64,000 nucleotides of DNA from assembly GCF_900104035.1 (NCBI RefSeq), contig NZ_FNIT01000010.1:1-64000 (forward strand), read 5' to 3'. Position numbers and translations under genes: made by a program. This DNA comes from Aureimonas jatrophae (GTDB taxonomy: Bacteria; Pseudomonadota; Alphaproteobacteria; Rhizobiales; Rhizobiaceae). Below, piece by piece: positions 1 to 8,436 of the stretch (its first letter is position 1; every line of letters begins with the position of its first letter). The notes beneath the pieces were generated by a model. It was not told where the DNA came from. It saw nothing but the letters and a program-made list of their open reading frames with translations, and ran no database searches.

Positions 1-1218
1 AACCAGGTGCAGTCGAGCCGGCGCCTGGAACGCGAGGCGGGCCGCAACGTCGAGGTCATGTGGCTGACGGGCAAACTCGCTCCCGACTTCAAGACGATCG
101 CCGACTTCCGGCGCAACAACGGCGACGCGGTCCGTGCCACATGCAGGCAGTTCGTTGTCCTTTGCCGGGAGGTCGGCCTGATCGCCAGCGGTACGGTGGC
201 AGTGGACGGCAGCCGCTTCCGAGCCGTGAACACGCGCGACAGGAATTATACGCCCGGCGCGATCCAGCGGCGCATCGAACAGATCGAAGGGGGGATCGAG
301 CGTTACCTCGCCCAGCTCGACACGGCGGACCGGTAGGAAGACGATGTCGCCGAGATGCGTACATCGCGTCTGAACGAGCGGATCGAGGCGCTCCGCCAGC
401 AGATGCGCTCCCTTCAGGCGATGGCCAAGAATGTCGAGTTGGCACCCGACCGTCAGGTCTCGCTGACCGATCCCGATGCGCGGGCCATGGCCACGCACGG
501 CAAGGGCACCGGCCTTGTCGGCTACAACGTCCAGGCCGCCGTCGATACGGACAGCCATATCGTCGTGGCGCACGAGGTCACCAACCTCGGCCACGACCGC
601 ACCCAGCTTGCCAACATGGGCCGCTAGGCGAAGGATGCGACCGGGGCGTCCAGCATTACCGTTCTGGCCGATCGAGGCTACTTCTCGGGCGAAGAGGTCC
701 TCGCCTGTGAGGCACGGGACGTCGTTCCGATCTGTCCCAAGCCGTTCACATCGAGCGGGCGCAAGCTGGGATACTTCGTCAAAGAGGACTTCCGCTACGA
801 AGCCGATCGCGATCTCTACGTCTGCCCGGCCGGCCATGAACTGACGCAGGCCAAGGCGCGGGCAGGCCGTGGAACGGACATTTACTCGTACCGGAACTCG
901 CAAGCGTGCCAAGTCTGCACGCTACGGTCGCGATGCACGCCGGAGGCTGTCCGGCGCATCCGGCGCTGGGAGCATGAGCGCGTTCTGGATGCCATGCGGC
1001 ATCGGCTCGACCGTATGCCCAACGCCATGCGCATCCGGCGACGAACGGTCGAGCACGTGTTCGGCACGATCAAGGACTGGATGGGCCGCAGCCACTTCAA
1101 GACGCGAAGATTGCCGAACGTCGGCACGGAAATGAGCCTCCACGTCCTCGCCTACAACATGAAGCGGGCCATCGCCCTCCTTGGGACGATAAGGCTCATG
1201 GCCGCCATGCGGGGCTGA
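1..1218 (+). pseudogene. IS1182-family transposase, broken by two in-frame stops; 5' end outside window
   Basis: One forward frame runs from the window edge to the TGA at 1216-1218 and reads as an IS1182-type DDE transposase. The N-terminal DUF772-like part contains LTGKLAPDFKTIADFRRNN. The middle holds the catalytic strand VAVDGSRF and later VLADRGYFSGEE. A cysteine cluster (CPAGHE, CQVCTLRSRC) and the C-terminal TVEHVFGTIK motif follow. The frame is interrupted by TAG at 334-336 and TAG at 625-627 with no shift on either side, so all three pieces belong to one gene. Each TAG could come from CAG by a single C-to-T change. The true start lies upstream of base 1. No terminal inverted repeat could be assigned downstream. 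Family assignment is secure; loss of activity is inferred from the stops. Confidence 0.88.
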
Positions 1219-1269
1219 AATCGGATCGGCTTTGCCACGCCACCGTCAGCCTCGTCGCAGACCCGTTTC

Positions 1270-1395
1270 CACACAGCCTCCACCCAAGCGAGCCAATCAA
1301 CGCTAGCGAAGCGGACGCCCGGAAGCGTTCTGCCCGCTTCCGACCCTTCTTGGTCATTTATATCGCTTCGAATTAAACCCGGAAGCGGACACTCG
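1270..1395 (+). repeat. Dispersed non-coding repeat, copy A
   Basis: The stretch from 1311 matches the core of the repeat seen at 11006-11095: gcggacgcccggaagcg at its start and a closing aagcggaca motif about 80 bases on. The bases before 1311 (cacccaagcgagcc) also resemble the flank of the 10928-11095 copy. It lies in the gap between the transposase remnant and the marR gene and has no coding potential. Confidence 0.6.
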
Positions 1396-1499
1396 TCCGA
1401 CCGCGCTCGCCCCCGGCTACCTGCATATTGATGATAAGATCAGCCACATCCTGTTTCGCCTGCCGTTGTGCGACGGGATCGTGTGGTAGCCTCGAGGGG

Positions 1500-1958
1500 T
1501 CAGACCCGAACGCGGCTCAGCCGTTGGCTTGCCACCCGATCGAGGCTTCTCAGAAGCGCTAGAACCGCCACGCCATCGACGTCCCTGGCCAACTCCGCGT
1601 CCAGCGCAGCCCGGACACCGAGCGCCTGTTCTCGGATCTCGACCCCTTTGGGTAGGATGCGCACCGTCGACTTGCGCGCATCCGACGCGTGGGGCTCGCG
1701 TACGACGAACCCGTCTCGCTCCAGCCGCGTCAGCATCTTCGATATGGTGGAGGACCGAACCGAGGCGTTGGTTGCCAACTGGCTGACCGTGACCGTTCCG
1801 TCTTGCGGCAGGGCCAAGAGAACGTCGTCTTGCCCGACCTGAAGGCCGATCTCGGCCAGCTTCAGGCCGTGCAATGCTCGAAGGGCGCGCACGATGGAAA
1901 AGAGGGAAACGAGCAGGTCGCTGTCGTCAGCGAGAGCGATGGCAGGGGCTGTCGGCAT
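1500..1958 (-). CDS. MarR-family transcriptional regulator
   Basis: The 152-residue protein has the size and layout of a MarR regulator. The helix-turn-helix and wing fall at about residues 55-100, with VSQLATNASVRSSTISKML as the recognition part and DARKSTVRILPKG as the wing. Flanking helices would form the dimer interface. Such proteins usually bind as dimers to palindromes near their own promoter and respond to phenolics or oxidants; no ligand can be read here. The gene faces away from a small forward gene at 2228, leaving about 270 bases of shared upstream DNA. No clear operator palindrome was identified. Function beyond DNA binding is unknown. Confidence 0.85.
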   Translation of the reverse strand: MPTAPAIALADDSDLLVSLFSIVRALRALHGLKLAEIGLQVGQDDVLLALPQDGTVTVSQLATNASVRSSTISKMLTRLERDGFVVREPHASDARKSTVRILPKGVEIREQALGVRAALDAELARDVDGVAVLALLRSLDRVASQRLSRVRV

Positions 1959-2227
1959 ACGGCTCGTCGCGCAGTTGGCCGATCAAGTTATTTGAGCGAC
2001 CGGAAGAGGCACCAAAGCCCAACCGGAGGCTAATCCCGTAGCTCCGGCTGGGCCTGCCGATGGGACACTGGGAAGTAGACCGCCGGCCCCGCGCTCATGC
2101 CAGTCCGGTCGTGGCCAGGCAATGCAGCCAAACGACGTGAGAGCCCGACCACGATGGTCGTCCGTGAAGCCAGAATGATCTGGTCGTCGCATTGGCGATT
2201 GGATCGGAAGCGACTAGTTTGCCCGCC

Positions 2228-2431
2228 ATGGAACAGGCAACGGCCGACGCACCACTACGGGAGCGACTGATCGTTCGCGAGGTTGCAGCACCCGGTCGAA
2301 CGATCGTGTGCGATGTGTGCCTGGAGGCGGCGCCGATGACGGTCGATCTCTGCATCGCGGGCGGGTTCACCGCTTCGATCTGCGCCATGTGCGTAACGGT
2401 TGCGGCGCGGCGGTCGGACGGAGCGGACTGA
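2228..2431 (+). CDS. Small hypothetical protein with two CxxC pairs
   Basis: A 67-residue frame starts at ATG 2228; an in-frame ATG at 2192 would add 12 residues. It contains CDVC near residue 28 and CAMC near residue 53, a spacing that could form a small zinc ribbon. Nothing else is recognisable. It lies divergent from marR and upstream of a copy of the dispersed repeat. The paired cysteines and alphaproteobacterial codon usage favour a real gene, but shortness and lack of a recognised family keep confidence low. Confidence 0.35.
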   Translation: MEQATADAPLRERLIVREVAAPGRTIVCDVCLEAAPMTVDLCIAGGFTASICAMCVTVAARRSDGAD

Positions 2432-2469
2432 CCGGCCTCCAGCCGAGCACGCCCGTAGGCATTGAGAAT

Positions 2470-2555
2470 GCGGACGCCCGGAAGCGGTTCATCCGCTATC
2501 GACCCTTTGTTGCCGTTGAACGAGTCGCATTCGATCTCCGAGAGCAGACACTCCC
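2470..2555 (+). repeat. Dispersed non-coding repeat, copy B
   Basis: This copy begins gcggacgcccggaagcggtt and continues catccgctatcgaccctt, nearly identical to the copy at 11006. It ends at a degenerate agcagacactc about 80 bases later. It lies in the 276-base gene-free gap between the small CxxC gene and the respiratory cluster; nothing else is visible there. Confidence 0.65.
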
Positions 2556-2707
2556 TATTTGCTCAGCGTCGCAAGCGAAGCTTGCAATTGCTGTATTGCT
2601 GCGCGAATGGCGTGCGTGGTCGTGGCGCTGCCATGACGAGCCTATCCCACCAGAACCTCCTTCCATTCCATGGAAAGGATCACATCATCAAACTCTGGAT
2701 CAAAAAC

Positions 2708-3058
2708 CTAAAGGCAGGTCGAGAGCGGCAAGAGGGGAGAGAAGTTCACGAAGGTGGCAAGTAACGCGACGATGTTGGCGACGACGGAGACTTTGGCAAG
2801 AAACGCTTCGGGATCTCCTTCCCGCTGGCGAGCGCGACGGCGCGCCCAGATGACGAGGGCTGCATTGAGGGCAAGATGTAGTGACCAGTTGGTCACCAGA
2901 GCCGCGCGTTGAAGGCTGATAGGCCCCAGCACCCGGTCCTCCCAGCCATAGGCGCAGCCAAGCGACAGCAGCGCATAGAGGCTGAGAAAGGCGGAGGCCC
3001 AGACGGTGAGGCCGGCGCAAAGGAGGAGAAGGTCGGCACCTGAGCCGCGTAGTGTCAT
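2708..3058 (-). CDS. Small membrane protein of the cytochrome oxidase cluster
   Basis: The 116-residue product is strongly hydrophobic, with about three membrane spans near residues 8-32, 50-72 and 90-110. A basic stretch (ARRRARQRE) precedes the last span. Its start codon overlaps the stop of the oxidase subunit I/III gene as ATGA at 3055-3058, so the two are probably translationally coupled. Small membrane proteins at this place in alternative oxidase clusters are generally taken as accessory or assembly factors. No family motif is recognised, so the role is inferred only from position. It is the last gene of the reverse-strand operon. Confidence 0.65.
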   Translation of the reverse strand: MTLRGSGADLLLLCAGLTVWASAFLSLYALLSLGCAYGWEDRVLGPISLQRAALVTNWSLHLALNAALVIWARRRARQREGDPEAFLAKVSVVANIVALLATFVNFSPLLPLSTCL

Positions 3059-5637
3059 AAGGGGAGGCCTGTGCGCAGCGGCGTCAACCAGGGCAGGACG
3101 TTGAGGAAGGCCAGCACAAACACGGACGAAAAGGCCGTGTAGTCATGCCAGAGCGACCCAATCGTGAGGTCGCCCACGCGGTCGCGCGCTACGAAGCCTT
3201 CCCGGCACCGCCAGAGCGAGAAGGCGGCGAGCACCGCCCCGATCGCGGAGTGGAGGGCGATGTAGGCGAGAAAGGCGAAGGTCACGGCGAGATAAGCATG
3301 AGTCGTCGGGTCTGGCACGTCGGCGACCAGCAGCCAGATAGCGAGCGCGCAGGCCAGCGCCTGGGCGCCGGCCGCAACTGCCATCGGCGGCAGTGCGGCC
3401 CCCGGCCCAGCGCGCCGTGCCCTCGCGATCGCGATGCGCAACAGGATGGCCGCAGCCGATACGGCGACTGCCACCCCCAGTGACTTGATGAGAGGCAGCG
3501 CGACCACAATAGGCGCTGGCCAGCCCGGCGCGACCAGCCAGAGGAACAGGGCGCCAAAGACAAGCGATGCCAGCATCGTGCCGTCGGCGACCAGCAGGAA
3601 CAGGACGCCCCACCAGGTTGGCGGGCGGTCTACTTCGGCATGGGTGCGCAACCGAAGCCCACCGCCCGCATCGAGCTCCCCGAAGCTCTCGCGCTGGCCC
3701 GAAGACGGTGCCCAAGCCAGGAAGGACACGACGATCAGGCCGATCGCGAGCGGCGAGAACCAGTACTGCTTGAACAGGAGCGAGAGTACGAAGCTGCCGA
3801 TGGCGAGCGCGCTCCAGAGCGGCAGGTAGGTCGGTCGGGGCAGGATCGCGATATGCCGGGGCTCTGCGGTCGCGGTGTCGACGACCAGGGTTTCCTGCCA
3901 GCCGTTGCGCGGCGCCGCGAGATAGCCGCGCCCGGCCGCAAGATCCTCGCGCAGCGTGGGTCGGTCGCGCAGCGGCGTGCGCGTCTCGACATGCGGCAGC
4001 GCCGCGAAGCCATAGGGTCGCGGCGGCGTCGCGGTGGCCCATTCCAGCGTCTCGGCGCCCCAGGGGTCCGGCTTGGTGGTGCGGCCGTAGCGGAACTGGA
4101 AGAGCATATCGATCGCGAACAGGGCGAAGCCCGCGGTCGTGATGAAACCGCCGACCGAGGAGACGAGGTTCGGGAGTTCCCACCCCACCCCTTCCAGGAC
4201 GACCGCGAAGCGGCGCGGCATGCCGAGCAGCCCCGTCAGGTGCATGACGAGGAAGGTCAGGTTGAAGCCGACGAAGATCAGCCAGAAGGCGATCTTGCCG
4301 ACGCCGTAGAGCGGCTCGCGGCCGGTGACGTGCGGCAGGTAGTAGTAGGCCGCCGCCAGCATTGGGAAGACGAAGCCTCCGACCAGGACGTAGTGGAGGT
4401 GCGCGACCACGAAGTGCGTGTCGTGGACCTGCCAGTCGAAGGGCACGACGGCAACCATGACGCCCGTCAGCCCGCCGCACACGAAGACCGTGAAGAAGCC
4501 GAACAGGTAGAGCATGGGCAGTGTCAGGCGCGGCCGCCCGGCCATCAGCGTGCCGATCCAGAGGAAGATCTGAACGCCGGTCGGAATGGCGACGAGCATG
4601 CTTGCGGCCGAGAAGAAGGCCTGCGCCAGATGGGGAATGCCCACCGCGAACATGTGGTGGACCCAAAGGCCGAAGGAGAGGAAGCCCGTCGCCGCGACCG
4701 AAACGACGATGGCCGAGTAGCCGTAGATCTCGCGCCGAGCGAGGACCGGGATCATCGTCGTGATAATGCCGGCGGCCGGCAGGAAGATGATGTAGACCTC
4801 CGGGTGACCGAACAGCCAGAAGAGGTGCTGCCACAGGAGCGCGTCGCCGCCGCGCGTCGGATCGAAGAAGGGCAGATCGAAGGCGCGCTCGGCTTCCAGC
4901 AGGACCGAACCGAGGATCAGCGGCGGGAAGCCGAGCAGCATCATGCCGGCCGTCACCAGGATGTACCAGGCAAAGAGCGGCATCTTGGACAGCGTCATGC
5001 CCGGCGCGCGGAAGCGCAGGATCGAAACCGTCAGCTCCACCGCCGCCGCCATGGCCGAGACCTCGACGAAGGTGACGCCGAGGAGCCAGACGTCGGCGTT
5101 GATGCCCGGCGAATGGGCTGAGGACGAGAGCGGCGTGTACATGAACCAGCCGCTGTCCGGCGCGTAGCCGGCGACCAGCGCCGCGATCAGGATCGAGCCG
5201 CCGAAGACGTAGCACCAGAAGCCGAGCGCCGTCATCCGCGGGAAGGCGAAGTCGCGCGCGCCCAGCATCTTGGGCAGCAGGTAGATCGCCAGCCCCTCGA
5301 ACATCGGGATGGCGAAGAGGAACATCATCACCGTGCCGTGCATGGTGAAGATCTGGTTGTAGAGATCGGGCCCGACGAAGGCCGAGCGCGGTGAGGCGAG
5401 CTGCGCGCGGATCAGCATGGCGAGGACGCCGCCGATCGCGAAGAAGCCGAAGGCCGCGATCATGAAGCGGCGCCCGAGAACGGTGTGGTTCACCGCCGAC
5501 AGGCGCCCCCAGCCTAGCGGCGTCGACCAGATGCGCTCGAGCTCCCGCTGGGCCGGCGTGAGCGCGGGCGGCAGCGTCACACCGACGTCGCCCGCCATGT
5601 TGCCGGGCGCGCGCCGCAGCGCGATGTCGCCTACCAT
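3055..5637 (-). CDS. ctaD: Cytochrome c oxidase, fused subunits I and III
   Basis: This 860-residue protein carries a complete heme-copper oxidase subunit I followed by a subunit III-like helical domain from about residue 660. Heme and copper ligands are present: His100 (MHGTVMMF), HPEVY at 278-282 with the cross-linking Tyr, His327-His328 (VHHMF), and His413 and His415 (AHLHY). The C-terminal part contains the subunit III-type segment WWGVLFLLVADG. ATG 5637 is chosen because AGGAGGGG lies just upstream; it overlaps the ctaC stop by seven bases. A second ATG at 5598 is possible. The K-channel lysine position holds Gln356 (PTGVQIF), and the usual Asn pair after the D-channel Asp129 is replaced by Thr136-Ala137. 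The enzyme is membrane-bound and should reduce oxygen with electrons from cytochrome c. It resembles the alternative CoxMNOP oxidases of rhizobia more than the housekeeping aa3 enzyme. Confidence 0.93.
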   Translation of the reverse strand: MVGDIALRRAPGNMAGDVGVTLPPALTPAQRELERIWSTPLGWGRLSAVNHTVLGRRFMIAAFGFFAIGGVLAMLIRAQLASPRSAFVGPDLYNQIFTMHGTVMMFLFAIPMFEGLAIYLLPKMLGARDFAFPRMTALGFWCYVFGGSILIAALVAGYAPDSGWFMYTPLSSSAHSPGINADVWLLGVTFVEVSAMAAAVELTVSILRFRAPGMTLSKMPLFAWYILVTAGMMLLGFPPLILGSVLLEAERAFDLPFFDPTRGGDALLWQHLFWLFGHPEVYIIFLPAAGIITTMIPVLARREIYGYSAIVVSVAATGFLSFGLWVHHMFAVGIPHLAQAFFSAASMLVAIPTGVQIFLWIGTLMAGRPRLTLPMLYLFGFFTVFVCGGLTGVMVAVVPFDWQVHDTHFVVAHLHYVLVGGFVFPMLAAAYYYLPHVTGREPLYGVGKIAFWLIFVGFNLTFLVMHLTGLLGMPRRFAVVLEGVGWELPNLVSSVGGFITTAGFALFAIDMLFQFRYGRTTKPDPWGAETLEWATATPPRPYGFAALPHVETRTPLRDRPTLREDLAAGRGYLAAPRNGWQETLVVDTATAEPRHIAILPRPTYLPLWSALAIGSFVLSLLFKQYWFSPLAIGLIVVSFLAWAPSSGQRESFGELDAGGGLRLRTHAEVDRPPTWWGVLFLLVADGTMLASLVFGALFLWLVAPGWPAPIVVALPLIKSLGVAVAVSAAAILLRIAIARARRAGPGAALPPMAVAAGAQALACALAIWLLVADVPDPTTHAYLAVTFAFLAYIALHSAIGAVLAAFSLWRCREGFVARDRVGDLTIGSLWHDYTAFSSVFVLAFLNVLPWLTPLRTGLPL

Positions 5638-6338
5638 GTCCCCTCCTGCGCGAGCCGCACCCCGCCGGCCGTCGCGGCATCCAGCGCCGCTGGGTATGCC
5701 TCCGCCGCGTGCGCCATCGCCGTGAACCGCATGTCGGTGTGGCCGACCCCGCAGAATTCCGAGCAGACCCCGCCGAACGTGCCGGGCCGGTCGGCAAGGA
5801 TGCGGATTGTGTTCACGTGACCCGGGATGGCGTCGATCTTGCCCGCGAGCCGCGGCACCCAGAACGAGTGGATGACGTCGCCGCCGACCACGCGGATGTC
5901 GATCGGGCGGCCGGCCGGCAGGTGCAGCACATCCTCGGTCTCGCGCCCGTCGGGGTAGCGAAAGTGCCAGCGCCATTGCTCGGGCCGAGCCTCGATGGCA
6001 AGAACATCCTCTCCCCGGTGGGGCAGGAGACGCTCGCCGGTCGCCAGCGCGAAGACGAGGAGCGCGGCGAGCACGGAGCCCGTGAAGACCAGCCCGCCCC
6101 AGACAAGCCAGACGCGCTGCGGAATGCGCGCGCCGAGACCCGGCTTCCATAGCGCCAGAAGGACGAGCGCGGTGACGAGGAGCAGGATCAGGGTCGCGCC
6201 CGAAAACATCACGATTCCGAGCGTCGCCGTGGCTGCGGCGGACGGTCCGGCCGGGTCGAGGACCGACAGGTTGCCGGCGCAGCCGTACAGCCCACATGCG
6301 ATGAAGAAGAGCAGAGCCCCCCGGCCCGAACAGGACAC
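5631..6338 (-). CDS. ctaC: Cytochrome c oxidase subunit II
   Basis: The protein has two membrane spans followed by a periplasmic cupredoxin domain. All CuA ligands are present: His157 (VIHSFW), Cys192, Glu194 and Cys196 (CSEFC), His200 and Met203. Electrons pass from cytochrome c through CuA to subunit I. No ATG fits before the divergent gene at 6342. The GTG at 6338 gives 235 residues and a signal ending in the lipobox LYGC (Cys20), which suggests a lipid-anchored precursor. No good ribosome binding site precedes it, so the start is less certain than the domain. The stop overlaps the start of ctaD. It is part of the reverse-strand oxidase cluster. Confidence 0.87.
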   Translation of the reverse strand: MSCSGRGALLFFIACGLYGCAGNLSVLDPAGPSAAATATLGIVMFSGATLILLLVTALVLLALWKPGLGARIPQRVWLVWGGLVFTGSVLAALLVFALATGERLLPHRGEDVLAIEARPEQWRWHFRYPDGRETEDVLHLPAGRPIDIRVVGGDVIHSFWVPRLAGKIDAIPGHVNTIRILADRPGTFGGVCSEFCGVGHTDMRFTAMAHAAEAYPAALDAATAGGVRLAQEGTW

Positions 6339-6341
6339 CGC

Positions 6342-6842
6342 ATGAGCGATACCGCGACTTCCAAGAGCCCGATCATCGCCGCCGTCACGGAAAAGGACGT
6401 CAGCTCCGCGGTGGCGATCGCCGGACATCCAATCCATGCCATGGCGGTGCATTTTCCGATCGCGCTCGCGGTCGCGACGCTCGGGGCCGACGTCTTCTAC
6501 TGGTGGAGCGCCGATCCGTTCTGGGAGCGTGCCGGTCTCTGGGCGGCGGGCTTCGCCTTCGCGACCGCGGTCGGGGCCTCGCTGGTCGGGACCATGGAGC
6601 TTCTGATGGTGCCGGGCATCCGCGCGCGTGCGGCGAGCTGGACGCACGCCATCGCCGCCATGATGTTCGTCTCGATCGTCGGGCTGAACTGGGGCGTGCG
6701 GCTCGCGGTGCCCAATGCGGTTCTGCCGCTCGGCCTCGTGCTCTCGGCGCTCGGCGCGGTGTTCACGGGTCTGGCGGGCTGGCACGGCGGAAAGCTGATC
6801 CTCCATCATGGCGTCGGCATCATGGTGTCAGACCAGGAATGA
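6342..6842 (+). CDS. DUF2231-family membrane protein
   Basis: The 166-residue product has four predicted membrane segments and the DUF2231 opening motif HPIHAMAVHFPIALAV near residue 30. Histidines in this motif (HxxH, HFP) are conserved in the family and could bind heme or metal, though the biochemical role is unknown. AGGACA precedes the ATG. It lies on the opposite strand inside the oxidase cluster, three bases from the proposed ctaC start. Its 3' end overlaps that of the CopD-like gene by 23 bases. DUF2231 proteins often occur beside respiratory genes, which fits this location. Confidence 0.8.
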   Translation: MSDTATSKSPIIAAVTEKDVSSAVAIAGHPIHAMAVHFPIALAVATLGADVFYWWSADPFWERAGLWAAGFAFATAVGASLVGTMELLMVPGIRARAASWTHAIAAMMFVSIVGLNWGVRLAVPNAVLPLGLVLSALGAVFTGLAGWHGGKLILHHGVGIMVSDQE

Positions 6843-7326
6843 ACCGCACCGCCAGCGCTTGGAGCCCGCCGGGCTCGGTGAGCGCGGTGGGCAGGCCGTC
6901 GAGCGCGATCTCGGGCTTGTCGAGAACGACGTAGAAGATCGCGCCCATGACGAGGGAAAGCACGCCGAGGCTAAGGCCGACGCGCCAGGGCGCAAAGCGC
7001 TGGCCCTCGTTGAAGACCGAAAGCACCAGCAACCCGGTCCAGACATGCAGCGCAACCAGGATGCCGACGAAGAGGAGCTTCACCGCAAACCACGCCGTGA
7101 ACACCTCGCGCGCGAAGGTCAACGCAATGCCGGAGCCGATCGCCACGAAGGCGGCAGGTGAGATGACGGTGATGTAGGCGAAGCGCGAAAGGGCGTGGAG
7201 ACGGTGGAGCGCGTTGCCCTCTCCCGCCGCCTCGCGCTGGCCGAGCAACACCGGCATTAGGAGAATGCCGCCGGCCCAGATCGACAGGGCGGTGACGTGG
7301 AGGAGCTTCAGCCAGACGACGATCAA
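6820..7326 (-). CDS. CopD-family membrane protein
   Basis: The 168-residue protein has four hydrophobic spans with conserved histidines in the first (WLKLLHVTALSIWAGG) and an acidic C-terminal tail. This pattern is typical of CopD/PcoD-like proteins, implicated in copper passage across the inner membrane. The start is probably TTG at 7326, overlapping the ctaG stop as TTGA; a longer frame extends upstream inside ctaG. With ctaG before it and ctaC-ctaD after it, a role in supplying copper to the CuA and CuB sites is a reasonable inference. Confidence 0.78.
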   Translation of the reverse strand: MIVVWLKLLHVTALSIWAGGILLMPVLLGQREAAGEGNALHRLHALSRFAYITVISPAAFVAIGSGIALTFAREVFTAWFAVKLLFVGILVALHVWTGLLVLSVFNEGQRFAPWRVGLSLGVLSLVMGAIFYVVLDKPEIALDGLPTALTEPGGLQALAVRFIPGLTP

Positions 7327-8072
7327 GCCCGACCCACCGTCTTCGCGCCGCCCGCCTCCGCGAGCCCAAGAAGGCAGACGAGAGCCGCGACGAGGTTCGG
7401 AACGATGGCAGGCACCCACATGATCAGCCCTGCCAACTGCTGGTCCTCGAGCGGCGTGAGACCGTAGAGTTCTGTCGTTAGGAGGTGCGGCATGTAGAGC
7501 GGAACCGGCGCGAAGGTGATCAACGCGCCTAGGAGCCCCATCAGGGAGATCAGCACCACGTGGCCGATCGAGCTGCGCAACTGGACGCCGGGCGTCAGAA
7601 GCTCGCGCCAGACGAGAACGGCTGTTCCCAGTAGGCTCGCCTGCATCACCCAGTAGAGACCGTCGCTGCCGAGAGCCCAGGCATACGGAACGGGTGCATG
7701 CCAGAACCAGACGGCGACGACATGTGCGAGGATGGCAAGCGTCAGCGGAGTTCCAGTCGTCCGAAAGTGAGCGGGGAAAGCGACGGCTAGAAGCGGTGCG
7801 GCAGCCGAGATCAAGAGAAGGTGATGAGTGACGCGTGCGGAGAACAACGCCGAGGACAGCGCGCAGAGCGGTGACACGAAGGCGACCGTCAGGAGGGCGA
7901 GAGCCCCGAGATAGGAGTTCCGACGGAACCGGTCACGGCGCAAGGCAGGGTGCAGAAGGCCACCGATGAGAACGCCGCTGAGCATCGTCACAACAATGGG
8001 ATCGAAATTCCAGGCCAGGAGAAGGTCATTCGGTCGCGGGGCCTCTCCGCAATAGGGTACACCTGAAGCCAT
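7323..8072 (-). CDS. ctaG: Cytochrome c oxidase assembly protein, CtaG (caa3 type)
   Basis: This 249-residue membrane protein has six or seven spans. It matches the CtaG_caa3 family in size and in the motifs THHLLLISAAAPLLA and WFWHAPVPYAWAL. Members of the family assist copper delivery and assembly of caa3-type oxidases. The histidines in the TM segments are the likely metal ligands. It is the first gene of the reverse-strand oxidase cluster, so the operon promoter should lie between 8073 and about 8260. The downstream CopD-like gene overlaps its stop. Confidence 0.85.
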   Translation of the reverse strand: MASGVPYCGEAPRPNDLLLAWNFDPIVVTMLSGVLIGGLLHPALRRDRFRRNSYLGALALLTVAFVSPLCALSSALFSARVTHHLLLISAAAPLLAVAFPAHFRTTGTPLTLAILAHVVAVWFWHAPVPYAWALGSDGLYWVMQASLLGTAVLVWRELLTPGVQLRSSIGHVVLISLMGLLGALITFAPVPLYMPHLLTTELYGLTPLEDQQLAGLIMWVPAIVPNLVAALVCLLGLAEAGGAKTVGRA

Positions 8073-8436
8073 CCCAGTTTGTTTTCCTCATCCCCGATAC
8101 AAGGCCGACGAAAGCCTCGTTTCCGTCCCTTTCCGACCTATTGCCGACTTTCGGTCAGGCAAGGGATCGTTCGTAGAGGTGACGACAAGTCGGTATCACC
8201 GGGTGTATTCGGCGAGATGCACCCCACTCGTTGATTTCGCGATCAAGTGACAGCGCCGGTCAACCGTCGAGGTGGACGCCCGGGAGCGGTCCATTCGCTA
8301 TGGACCCAACTCAGACCTCCAGCGCCACTGCGCACAAGCTCCAAAGCGGCCACCACCTACGGGATCATCCAGACGATCGCTCGGAACATCCGCCAGCTTC
8401 GTGGCTTAGGAAACTATCTCGTACAAAGGATCTTCC
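8073..8436. other. Gene-free stretch between divergent ctaG and esterase genes
   Basis: This 364-base stretch must hold the promoters for the oxidase cluster (leftward) and the esterase gene (rightward). It also contains repeat copy C. No convincing reading frame or RNA gene is visible, and no promoter consensus could be assigned with confidence. Confidence 0.5.
8272..8358 (+). repeat. Dispersed non-coding repeat, copy C (diverged)
   Basis: The copy begins gtggacgcccgggagcggtc and continues cattcgctatggaccc, then ends at ccaaagcggcca about 80 bases later. It is the most diverged of the copies sharing this core. Confidence 0.55.

Noticed and set aside
3640-5121. A 493-codon open frame on the plus strand inside ctaD
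   Set aside because: It lies antisense to a clear oxidase gene, has no domain and reflects the high GC content.
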